From the NCBI RefSeq assembly GCF_001428865.1, contig NZ_LMIV01000001.1:2169997-2233996 (forward strand): a stretch of DNA of 64,000 bases, in the 5' to 3' direction. A model generated the notes under the pieces. That model worked only from the letters and a program-made list of their open reading frames with translations. It was not told the DNA's origin and did not search any database. Shown one piece after another: positions 9,270 to 17,701 of this stretch (its first letter is position 1; every line of letters begins with the position of its first letter). The translations under genes were made by a program, and so were the position numbers. This DNA is from Sphingomonas sp. Root241 (GTDB taxonomy: Bacteria; Pseudomonadota; Alphaproteobacteria; Sphingomonadales; Sphingomonadaceae).

Positions 9270-11864
9270 CTATGGGCGTTCCTTACCCTCGACGGGCGCG
9301 GGCCCGAGATAAGTAGGCGGCAACTCCCCGGTATAGAGCACGAGCTTCTGCACGAACACGTTACCATCGATCCGCCACAACTTCACCGTATGCCGGCCGG
9401 ACGCAAGGCGACCCAATCTAGCCTCGAGCGGGAACGCATTATCGCGGACCGCTTGAGCCCAGTCGCGGTCGTCCACCTTCAGACTCATCGTAAGCGACTG
9501 CACCGGACCGTTATCGATCGAGACGCCGATCCGCAGTCCATTGCCTCCGCGTGTATCGAGCGTGGGAACCATATAGAGCCGCAAGGTCGCGTCTCCGCTG
9601 CTCGGGAGAGTAACATCATAGTCGAGACGGACGTCGTCTGCGGGAGCGGTGGCCGGCTGGCCTTGAGGAAATGTGCCCACTGCACCGGCGGTCCGGCCGA
9701 GACGGGGGATTGCTCGCCAGGCAAGGCCCTTTCCGCCTCTGGAACGCGTAAAATCGACGGCCTCGGCCGCAGCAAAGCTGCGATTGCCGGTTGGTTGCGC
9801 AATTCCGAAGCGAACAGGTCCAGGCTGACCCTCCACTCTCGAAACCGCAGGCATGACGTCGGAGCGCGGATCGTTCCACGAGGTATAGCCGAACTTTGTC
9901 TGCAGCATCATGCCGTCCCACTTGCCGCCGTTCAGCTTATGGTAGGCAAGCTTTAGTTCGGCATCTCTGGCGAAGGCGGCTTCGGTGTTCTCCGCGAATA
10001 TATTCGCCCGGGCGTCCTTCGCCGAAGCGAGCCGTCGATTCCAGGCGACGGCGTAGTAGAGATGATGGAGGTTCGTCATCGCCTCGACCGGGTATTCGAC
10101 GAGCTGGAAAAAGGCATCGTGCTGGTCAGACGACAATCGCCCCTTCACCACCCTCACCTTCCGCGCGAGCGCGTCCCACTCGTCGACGATCGCTCCGAAC
10201 TCCCCGCCATCGAGGATGTTGGGTGTCGCCTCGCCCAAGCGGTAGCTGTCCCAGTTCACCAGTTCGGGCTTGCGGCGAGCGGCCAAGCGAGAGTAATCGC
10301 TGATCAAGTCGCCAATCACCGGGCCGAGTGACGAACCGAATGTAGCGCTCGCCCAGTCGCGAGGGAACGCAGCGAGCTTTTGCGCGGTCATCGCTTCGGG
10401 ATTCCATGCCATCTTCAGGAAAAAATCGATTGGGAACTCCATCGGCTTTATGTCGCCGACGTTGACGATCCAGATCGTGCGCGCGCCTGTTCGGTACGCC
10501 AGATCCATCTGCTGCCACGTCTTCTCTATCTGGACCGTATTCAGCCATTTGTAGCTGCGCGGCCCCCCGACATAATCGAAGTGATAATAGACCCCATAGC
10601 CACCCTTGCGAGCCGTACCATTCGAGGGAAGACGCCTGATCTGCCCCCAATTATCGTCGGCGAACAGCAGGGTTACGTCATCAGGAACCTTCATCCCGCG
10701 ATCGTAATAATCCTGCACTTCCTTGTAGAGAGCCCAGACCTGAGGCGTCTCTTCGGCGGGACGCCCCGTCACCTCCGCAATAATTTGTCGCTGATCACGC
10801 ACGACGCGCTCTAGCAGGCCAATCGCTGTGCCTTCTGCCATTGGTTCGTCACCATCGCCGCGCATTCCCACGGTGACGAGTTGTTCGTATCCGCGGCCAT
10901 TCCCTTTGGACATCATCCGCTCGATACCGCCGCGCCAGAAGCTACGCAGGTTCGCGGCGTTGGTCGTGTAATCCCAGGCTCCGCCGGTGACGCCGCCTTC
11001 CTTGTTGCGGTGCCATTCGGATTGCGCGCGCGTCATCGGTTCATGGTGCGAGGTCCCGAGTACGATGCCCTTGGCGTCGGCCAGCGGCATGCTTTGCGGA
11101 TCATCTGTTCCGATCGCTTTGCCCCACATCGCCGGCCACAGGTAATTGCCCTTGAGGCGGAGCACGAGGTCGAAGACGTGCGCATAGGCCTTGGCATTTA
11201 CGCCGCCGAACTTGCGGCGGGCCCAGGTGCCGAATGCCGGATCCTCGTCGTTTATGAAAATGCCGCGGTACTGCACCTTGGGCGCGTCGGCCCGCGCTCC
11301 TGCGGTGATGTAGAGATTGGTTCGGCGACGCACGGGCACGTCGGCCCACCAGGACCACGGAGATACGCCAATCTTCTCCGAGATATCATAGGATCCGAAG
11401 ATAGCCCCGCGCCGGTCCGACCCAACGATCACCAGCGCGCGACGGACTCCCGGAAACGGATCGTCAACGACGATCTGTCGATAGCCTTCCCATTTCCCGA
11501 CAATGTCGGACACATCAATTCGGCGCCGCTTGACCAGATCGGCAATCAGTGGGCTGTTTCCCAGCTGGCCGATAAGCACGGCGCTCGTAGCCCCGCCGAG
11601 CGAACTTCGGAGCGGGAGCGGCTCTGCTCCGGCAACGCGGGCCACGTCTCGCGAGAACGCAGAGGCCGCATCTTTGACTGCGCCGTCTGCGTCCGCATCG
11701 ACAATGACCGGGACGGGTCGCCCGTTGGTGATCAGTCCGAAGGAGGTTGTCGACGCCTTGGTGCAGACGCTCACCGGAGCATGACACGCCAAAGCGGGAT
11801 TAGCGTATCCGAGCGACGCAAGGGTCAGAACGAAGGCGACGATACGAGACGAAGGGTTGTTCAC
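9270..11864 (-). CDS. Glycoside hydrolase family 115, xylan alpha-1,2-glucuronidase
   Basis: 864 residues from a GTG at 11864, chosen because GGAG lies about ten bases upstream and the resulting N-terminus (NNPSSRIVAFVLTLASLGYA, cleavage after ALA) is a good signal peptide. The body shows GH115 features: GIFINDEDPAFGTWA, LRLKGNYLWPAMWGKAI, GTSHHEPMTRAQSEW, LFADDNWGQIRRLP, and IWIVNVGDIKPMEFPIDFFL, followed by a C-terminal beta-domain. The family removes (4-O-methyl)glucuronic acid side chains from glucuronoxylan. It is probably periplasmic. A TonB-dependent receptor gene lies just upstream in the same direction, separated by a terminator, with a LacI regulator beyond, consistent with a xylan-use locus. 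Confidence 0.9.
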   Translation of the reverse strand: MNNPSSRIVAFVLTLASLGYANPALACHAPVSVCTKASTTSFGLITNGRPVPVIVDADADGAVKDAASAFSRDVARVAGAEPLPLRSSLGGATSAVLIGQLGNSPLIADLVKRRRIDVSDIVGKWEGYRQIVVDDPFPGVRRALVIVGSDRRGAIFGSYDISEKIGVSPWSWWADVPVRRRTNLYITAGARADAPKVQYRGIFINDEDPAFGTWARRKFGGVNAKAYAHVFDLVLRLKGNYLWPAMWGKAIGTDDPQSMPLADAKGIVLGTSHHEPMTRAQSEWHRNKEGGVTGGAWDYTTNAANLRSFWRGGIERMMSKGNGRGYEQLVTVGMRGDGDEPMAEGTAIGLLERVVRDQRQIIAEVTGRPAEETPQVWALYKEVQDYYDRGMKVPDDVTLLFADDNWGQIRRLPSNGTARKGGYGVYYHFDYVGGPRSYKWLNTVQIEKTWQQMDLAYRTGARTIWIVNVGDIKPMEFPIDFFLKMAWNPEAMTAQKLAAFPRDWASATFGSSLGPVIGDLISDYSRLAARRKPELVNWDSYRLGEATPNILDGGEFGAIVDEWDALARKVRVVKGRLSSDQHDAFFQLVEYPVEAMTNLHHLYYAVAWNRRLASAKDARANIFAENTEAAFARDAELKLAYHKLNGGKWDGMMLQTKFGYTSWNDPRSDVMPAVSRVEGQPGPVRFGIAQPTGNRSFAAAEAVDFTRSRGGKGLAWRAIPRLGRTAGAVGTFPQGQPATAPADDVRLDYDVTLPSSGDATLRLYMVPTLDTRGGNGLRIGVSIDNGPVQSLTMSLKVDDRDWAQAVRDNAFPLEARLGRLASGRHTVKLWRIDGNVFVQKLVLYTGELPPTYLGPAPVEGKERP

Positions 11865-12024
11865 GCGCCTACTCCGAGCGGGGCCGAGCGTTGGACAGAT
11901 TGTTACCTGCCTCCCACCCACCTGAGCCCCTTCCGGGGCCATGCCGCCCTTGTCTCGCCCCTGGTCCGACACATTCACGCCAGCAGAACGGGGTCGATGA
12001 GGTCGTTGCAAATCGACAAACCTA

Positions 12025-12056
12025 AAAGACGGGGGTGGCACCAAGGCGCCACCCCC
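12025..12056 (-). terminator. Rho-independent terminator after the TonB-dependent receptor gene
   Basis: GGGGGTGGC at 12031-12039 pairs with GCCACCCCC at 12048-12056; on the minus strand the hairpin is followed by CGTCTTTTAG. It lies ten bases past the receptor stop codon, so receptor and GH115 are probably not a simple single transcript. Confidence 0.75.
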
Positions 12057-12066
12057 GAGGGGGAGG

Positions 12067-15000
12067 TCAGAAATTCGCCCGGAGCCCAACGACGAAATTG
12101 CGGCCGGCATAGCTGCCGTTGTAGGGCCTCGCCTCCTGCTTCTCGTACCGGGAGAGCGTCACCTGCTGCATCAGGTTCTGCGCCTGAAGGGTGATGCTGG
12201 CCTTGCGATAGAAGGGCAGCGGGAACGAAAGCTGCGCGTCGAGGTAATTGGTCGCGACATTGTACCGGTCGCCCGGGACGTTGTCGCACGGGCAGACGGC
12301 TGCGAGAGTCTCGTCGCGATGGACGAACGAGAGACGCAGCTGAAACAGCTTGCTCTCATAATAAGCCGTGGCGTTGTACGTCCAGGGTGCGAGCCCCGCC
12401 AGCAGGGCGTTGGGGTTCAGGCCCGGCGGCATATCGCCGCTCAGCGACTGGCCGATATGCGTGACGTTCACGTTGAAGCCGGTCCCCTTCAGCAGGAAGT
12501 CCAGTGGCTGGACCCATGTGAACTCCTGCCCGGAGAGGTTGATGATCAGGTCGGAATTGTCGCGCTGCTGCACGTTGAGGAGTGCGCTACCGGGACCGCC
12601 GGCATTGTTGATGCCCAGCTGCTGGCGGGTGGTAAGACGATTGAAGTCGATCCCAAGACTGCTGAACGGGCGCTGCGTCCGCAGGATATAGGGATAGTTG
12701 TAGATCTTCTTCCACCAGGCGTTGAACGACAGCACTGTGCGCGAACGCGGGTACCATTCGATGCCGACGTCGAAATTGTCGGCAGTGAACGGCTGCAACT
12801 CGGGGTTGCCGAGATCGAATGTGGTCGCATCCAGATCGAGGCTGTAGCCCGGCAGCAGGTCCGCGGGATTGACGCCGGTCACGGTCCTTGCCGCAGCGCC
12901 ACGCACCAGCAGGGTGTCGGTCAGGAAATACGCGAAATTCGCGCTCGGCAGGAAATTCTCATACTCGTTCGAATAGGTTCGAATGGTCGGCCCCGAGCCA
13001 CCGATCAGGATGAAATCGTTGACGCGGCCGTTCGCCCTCTGAAACGTCTTTGCATAGCGCACACCGAAATTGAACCGCAGCTCGCTGCCGAAGATGTCCT
13101 GCCGGCCATCGGCCATGACATAGGCGGCTGTCGTGTCCTCGAGCAGATCGCGCCTTGCCAGCGATCCGAGATAATTGTCGGCCCCCTCGCCCGGGTTGAT
13201 GCCGTCGCGGAAGTAATCGAGATTGACCTTCTCTGCGATCTTGTCGAAATCCGGAACCAGCCATCCCTTGTTGAATCCAGCGTCGAACGGCGCGCCCTTG
13301 AACAGCGTCATCGATGGCAGTTCGGTCATGTAATTGGGGAGTTCCGAATTCGGAATCGCCTGGACCAGTGACGCCTCGGTCGAGGTCCAGTTCGTTCCGC
13401 AATAGCCACGGGTGAAGCAGTTTGCCGTCTGGCCGCCCGACCGCGACGTGATGCGGCGATCGAACACGTTCTTCATGAACCCCTGGCTTAACCGGAACGT
13501 GTTGGCATCGCCCCAGGCGACATCGAACCGGATCGCCTTCTGGTCGAGGTCCTGCAGCGTGATGCCGTTGCGGCCCTCGTTCCAATAATAGCGATTATAG
13601 GTCGAGAGATCGATGTTGCTGGCGATGGAAGGCGTCAGATCACCCGGCGTGTAGTTGTAATAACCGACCTGGCCGGTGTTGGTGGGGTTCAGGTTCGAGG
13701 TCGGCACCGACGCCGGCTGCGGCGTTCCCGCGGGATGGAACGAGAGCGGAATCGTCGGCGCCGCCGATTGCAGCGTGTACTGGATGGCCTCGTTGCGAAG
13801 GTGGGCATTGTTCATCATGCCGGATACCGAGATGTGCAAGTCCGACCGTGCGTCCCATTCAAGCGCCGCCGAGCGGTAGAACAGATCGGATGGCGTGTTG
13901 CCGTAATCCGACTGGTTCAGGAAATAGGTGTTGGCGAACGTGCCGGACGTGAGCACGCGATCCTCGTTCACTTCGAAATCGACGGGGATCTGGTTGTTGT
14001 AGCTGCGCACCACCATCATCAACTGGTGCTGGCGAAACTCGTTCTTGACGTCGCTGAACATGAGGTCCGCGCGGAGACGCAGGTTTGGAGAAGGACGGTA
14101 TTCCAGATTCAGCAGGCCGCCGGTACGCTCGCGTTTGCCGATCGTCTGCTCGGCGCGCATGAGGCGCGGGACCAGCGTAAAGCTGAGGTCCTGACAGCTC
14201 ATCCCGGAGGTGCCGCCCGGCGCGTGGTTGAGGCACTGGACGAGCGGCGAGCCCTGCGGGCCGAGGCCCAGTTCCGAAGGCACGTTGCCGGGCACGGTGG
14301 TCAGCGTCGCGCCGGCGCCGCGTCCATAGCCGCCGGTCGGGATCTGGCCCGAATTGCAGCCGTTGGCGATGCCCGCGGCATTGTTCGGGCAGGCACCCAC
14401 CGCCAGCGTCGTCCACCCGATCGTGTCGAAATTCTCGGCGCGATAGTCCCGCTTCGCATAGGCCAGCGCGCCCAGGATCCCGAATTCGCCGATCCCGGTC
14501 TCGAAGCGGTTGCTGACGATCAGCGCGGCGCGCGGCGTCGTGGTGTTGCTGGCATCCTGATATTGGGCCTGCGCCTGAATGCTGATGTTGAAGCCCTTGC
14601 GATCGAACGCGCGCAGCGGTTGCATGTCGACCACGCCGGCGGTGCCCCCCTCAACCGTGCTGGCGAGCGGCGACTTGCTGAGGGTCAGGCTGCGGAACAG
14701 TTCATTGGGAAGCACATCGAGGCCGGAACCGCGGCCTTCGTTCCCCGAATAGGCGGAGGTGGTGGTTGCGAAGCCGTTGATGGTGGTGACCGTGAAACCC
14801 GCGCTCAGCCCGCGGACATTGATCGTGGTACCCTCGCCCGAACGATCGCGGTCGATCACCACGCCGGGCAGGCGCTGCAGCGATTCCGCAAGATTCTGGT
14901 CGGGGAACTTGCCGACGTCTTCAGCGAAGATCGAATCGGTGAAGTTGGTGGCATTCCTTTTGGCGTTCGCGGAATCCTCCAGTGATTGGCGGTATCCGGT

Positions 15001-15240
15001 GACGACGATCTCGTCGTCATTGCTCAATATTTGTGTATTCGCTCCGGCCTGTTCCCCAGCCTGAGCGGGGGGCAGCGTTTCGCCCGATTGCGCAGGCCTG
15101 CTTGGGGCGGAAGCCGCGGGCGGCTGCTTCGGAGGGGGCGTTACCTGATCCTGTGCATTTGCAACCGTCCCAAACGTGACGGCGCCGAGCGACGTAGCGG
15201 TGACCAACGAGATGCGAAGCAACGCGAATCGGTTTGCCAT
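12067..15240 (-). CDS. TonB-dependent receptor, probable glucuronoxylan oligosaccharide importer
   Basis: 1,057 residues. A signal peptide (about 1-29, ending VANAQ) and a proline-rich spacer precede DEIVVTGYRQSLEDS, a TonB-box region. The plug has DVGKFPDQNLAESLQRLPGV and INVRGL, the Caulobacter/Sphingomonas subtype of TonB-dependent receptors. A long beta-barrel ends in GRNFVVGLRANF with a terminal phenylalanine. ATG 15240 has AGGAGGGG upstream. It takes up ligands too large for porins through the outer membrane. Substrate is inferred from the downstream GH115 enzyme, the LacI regulator and the LacI-type operator 60 bases upstream. Confidence 0.92.
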   Translation of the reverse strand: MANRFALLRISLVTATSLGAVTFGTVANAQDQVTPPPKQPPAASAPSRPAQSGETLPPAQAGEQAGANTQILSNDDEIVVTGYRQSLEDSANAKRNATNFTDSIFAEDVGKFPDQNLAESLQRLPGVVIDRDRSGEGTTINVRGLSAGFTVTTINGFATTTSAYSGNEGRGSGLDVLPNELFRSLTLSKSPLASTVEGGTAGVVDMQPLRAFDRKGFNISIQAQAQYQDASNTTTPRAALIVSNRFETGIGEFGILGALAYAKRDYRAENFDTIGWTTLAVGACPNNAAGIANGCNSGQIPTGGYGRGAGATLTTVPGNVPSELGLGPQGSPLVQCLNHAPGGTSGMSCQDLSFTLVPRLMRAEQTIGKRERTGGLLNLEYRPSPNLRLRADLMFSDVKNEFRQHQLMMVVRSYNNQIPVDFEVNEDRVLTSGTFANTYFLNQSDYGNTPSDLFYRSAALEWDARSDLHISVSGMMNNAHLRNEAIQYTLQSAAPTIPLSFHPAGTPQPASVPTSNLNPTNTGQVGYYNYTPGDLTPSIASNIDLSTYNRYYWNEGRNGITLQDLDQKAIRFDVAWGDANTFRLSQGFMKNVFDRRITSRSGGQTANCFTRGYCGTNWTSTEASLVQAIPNSELPNYMTELPSMTLFKGAPFDAGFNKGWLVPDFDKIAEKVNLDYFRDGINPGEGADNYLGSLARRDLLEDTTAAYVMADGRQDIFGSELRFNFGVRYAKTFQRANGRVNDFILIGGSGPTIRTYSNEYENFLPSANFAYFLTDTLLVRGAAARTVTGVNPADLLPGYSLDLDATTFDLGNPELQPFTADNFDVGIEWYPRSRTVLSFNAWWKKIYNYPYILRTQRPFSSLGIDFNRLTTRQQLGINNAGGPGSALLNVQQRDNSDLIINLSGQEFTWVQPLDFLLKGTGFNVNVTHIGQSLSGDMPPGLNPNALLAGLAPWTYNATAYYESKLFQLRLSFVHRDETLAAVCPCDNVPGDRYNVATNYLDAQLSFPLPFYRKASITLQAQNLMQQVTLSRYEKQEARPYNGSYAGRNFVVGLRANF

Positions 15241-15299
15241 GGATGCCCCCTCCTGACGGGATTTTTTTATATATGATCGCCAGTTTCTTATGTGACGAC

Positions 15300-15317
15300 A
15301 ATGGTACCGCTATCATT
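15300..15317. promoter_or_regulatory. LacI-type operator upstream of the TonB-dependent receptor
   Basis: Imperfect palindrome AATGGTACCGCTATCATT: AATGATAGC on the minus strand against GGTACCATT matches in seven of nine positions around a central CG, the usual LacI/GalR geometry. It lies 60 bases before the receptor start and after the end of the LacI-type gene. From memory, its core differs by two bases from the xyl-box reported for Xanthomonas xylan receptors. The rest of the 329-base gap (15241-15569) shows no gene. Confidence 0.6.
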
Positions 15318-15569
15318 ACGCACAACAAAGCGTCAACCCATTAACGCATACAAATGCGACCACTCCGCGAGGAAGGCTCCCGAAATCGTCGCTCCTGTCG
15401 CCGTGGGCTTGGAGGTAACTGGCTGAAAAATGGGCTAAGACATCGTCGGATGGCGTTGCCCACCCTAATGGTCATTGCCGCGCGCGACGTTTGGCGCGGC
15501 ACCTGCGCAGCAGAGAATCCGTGCCGATCCGCCGCGTCTTTGCCGTCCATTCGTCCGGCACTTAGGATG

Positions 15570-16631
15570 CTAGGAGGAAGGGGGTGCGTCCGATTCTCTC
15601 TGCACCAGTCGGTAAGGCAGGATTTCATGACGGACGGGGCCCGATTCGCCTGTCCGACGCTGACGAATCGTCTCGACCAGCATCTCAATCGCTCGCCCCG
15701 CCATATCGGCGATCGGCTGGCGGATCGTCGTGAGCTCCGGCCAGATCGCCGTGGCCATCGCGGTATCGTCGAACCCGACGACGCTCAGGTCGCGCGGAAC
15801 ATCGAACCCCCGCCGGTGGGCCGCCCCGACCGCACCGGCTGCCATGTCGTCATTGCTGGCAAAAACCGCAGTGGGGCGCCCGGGAAGTGCAAGCAGTTCC
15901 TCGGCCGCTTCAAATCCCGAGCGATAGGTGAACAGGCCGCTGCGGACCATCGCCTCATCGAAGGCGACCTCATATTGGGCAAGCGCGTCGCGATAACCCG
16001 AGAGGCGGCGGAAGCTCGATCCATGTTGCGGGTTTCCAAGAATGAACCCAATACGGCGGTGACCTGACTGAAGCAGATGTTGGGTCATCCGGCGTGCCGC
16101 CGAATGATCGTCTATTCGCACGGCATGGAACTCGTAGGAGGGATCATTGGCTGCCAGCAAGACTGCAGGCACCTCCGCTTCGCTCAGCAGCTCGTGAACG
16201 TCCCGCCTGTCGCAGAGGGGCGCCGGCACGACGATGCCGTCGGTCCTCCTGCGGATGAATTGCGCGATAGATTCGAGATCCGTCTGACCGGAATCGAAGC
16301 GGTTGACGATCAGCTGAACATTTTCCGTACCGGCCTGTTCGAGAGCCCCCATCAGAAGTTCGCTGAGATAAGCCGAACTCGGATTGCTGTAGAGAAGGCC
16401 GACGCGGATATCCCCCGTCGCCGCAAGCGACCTCGCCGCATTACTGGGAATATAGTTCAGCGCCTGGATCGAGGCGTTCACGCGGTCGCGGGTCTTCGGA
16501 CGCACACTGTCGGCACCGTTGATGACCCTGGAAACAGTCATCGGAGCAACACTGGCATGCCGCGCGACATCCCGGATGGTAACGCTATCAGCAACTCTCC
16601 CGCGCGAACGACTTTTGATAGGTGCCTCCAC
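15570..16631 (-). CDS. LacI/GalR-family transcriptional regulator
   Basis: About 353 residues. The N-terminal helix-turn-helix VTIRDVARHASVAPMTVSRV and hinge helix NYIPSNAARSLA are canonical; the sugar-binding domain carries GFILGNPQHGSSFRRLSGYR, VFASNDDMAAGA and VVGFDDTAMA. GTG at 16631 is the nearest start before the DNA-binding domain, but it has no clear ribosome site, so the true start is uncertain; a much longer frame opens at 16790. It probably represses the TonB-dependent receptor through the operator at 15300-15317 and is relieved by a xylan-derived sugar. The effector is inference. Confidence 0.88.
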   Translation of the reverse strand: MEAPIKSRSRGRVADSVTIRDVARHASVAPMTVSRVINGADSVRPKTRDRVNASIQALNYIPSNAARSLAATGDIRVGLLYSNPSSAYLSELLMGALEQAGTENVQLIVNRFDSGQTDLESIAQFIRRRTDGIVVPAPLCDRRDVHELLSEAEVPAVLLAANDPSYEFHAVRIDDHSAARRMTQHLLQSGHRRIGFILGNPQHGSSFRRLSGYRDALAQYEVAFDEAMVRSGLFTYRSGFEAAEELLALPGRPTAVFASNDDMAAGAVGAAHRRGFDVPRDLSVVGFDDTAMATAIWPELTTIRQPIADMAGRAIEMLVETIRQRRTGESGPVRHEILPYRLVQRESDAPPSS

Positions 16632-16938
16632 GGTGCCGGATGACCAGCATTTGGAGCTTTCAGCCGAGACTCGCAAGAGTATCAGGTAAGCGGACCCAAT
16701 CGAGAACGGCTGGTTGAGCGCGCAGGGCCGGATGGGGCAACGCTGTTCAGAACGCGGAGACGGCACATTGCCCCAGAGCGCCGGTAGCAAACTACCAGGT
16801 GGTCGGGCGCTGGATGAACGACCGCATCACCCGGCGAGGGCGAAACGATCCGCGCCGGACATCTGTTCGGGAGGCGCGGTGGCAATAAAATCGAACGGCG
16901 CAAATGGCGCCAACTAGCCAGGCAATCCACCAGACATG
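16632..16938. other. Gap upstream of the LacI-type gene
   Basis: 307 bases. It should contain the LacI gene promoter, but no confident -35/-10 pair, operator or ribosome site was found. Short overlapping frames look non-coding. Confidence 0.4.
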
Positions 16939-17202
16939 TCAGGCGATTCCGCTGCCTTCGACCCGCAGCACCGGCACGAATGCGCCGGGGCCGGGCGGGG
17001 GAAGGGTAAGGCGCATCCCGTCGCCGCGCTGGGGGACCGAGAGGAGAAGGTTGCCGTTCTTCGAGATGATGTCGAGCAGCCGCTGGATCACCTGCTTCGC
17101 GGGCTTGTAGGCTTTCCGCTCATAAATCCCGCGGTCGTAATGCCATTGGCCGAGACAGGTGCAGGTCTGCCAGGGTTCGGGCCGGATAAGTTCATGGTTC
17201 AT
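16939..17202 (-). pseudogene. Remnant of a GH29 alpha-L-fucosidase
   Basis: 87 codons. PWQTCTCLGQWHYDRGIYER followed by YKPAKQVIQRLLDIISKNGN and LLLSVPQRGDG matches the segment of GH29 fucosidases where the catalytic domain ends (intact enzymes are over 400 residues). The frame is preceded by an in-frame TAG and, after the RGDG motif, runs into unrelated sequence, so both sides are lost. It points to an originally larger polysaccharide-use locus here. Confidence 0.7.
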
Positions 17203-17444
17203 CCGGTCGCCCTAGGGGGAGGACTCGGCTTGTTTTCGGGGTTGTCCGAACCACTCGATCTAAAGCTCGTGAGCAGCGCAACTTTTAAAAGTGGCGCGAT
17301 GGCGTTGACATATCAGCCTGCTTGAGCGCGGAGACGACCGGACGGGCGGCACCCGTCGGCACCTGTTCGAGACGAGGTCGCCGTCCCTGCCCGCTCCGCC
17401 ACATCCAGGCGAGGCCGGTTCAATCCTCAATCAAGAGCAAGTGC

Positions 17445-17684
17445 TCAATCGACGCGCTGGATAAGTTCGCCGGTCGCAGGCATTTCGAATGTCCTCGCAT
17501 CGATGATCCTGAGTTCGTCGCCGAATTGCAGCCGCACCCCACGTGGCCCCAGCCGACGTCGGACCGCGCCGTCACTGGTGTGTAGTTCGACCAGCCTGTA
17601 TTCGATCACCACGAGCGGAGTCTCGTCGTCGCCGACGCAAGGATATCGGGCGATCTCCTCGCGGACTACAGTTGGTCCGGTCAC
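17445..17684 (-). CDS. Small hypothetical protein downstream of the ClC channel
   Basis: 79 residues starting with GTG at 17684, 17 bases after the ClC stop and in the same direction, so probably cotranscribed. The sequence is beta-rich (VIEYRLVELHTSDGAVRR, then GDELRIIDARTFEMPATGEL) and resembles small conserved proteins of sphingomonads with the pattern EEVARFPCV / VIEY / FE..ATGE. No signal peptide, no membrane segment. Function unknown. Confidence 0.6.
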   Translation of the reverse strand: MTGPTVVREEIARYPCVGDDETPLVVIEYRLVELHTSDGAVRRRLGPRGVRLQFGDELRIIDARTFEMPATGELIQRVD

Positions 17685-17701
17685 GCCATCGCTGCCATTG
17701 G

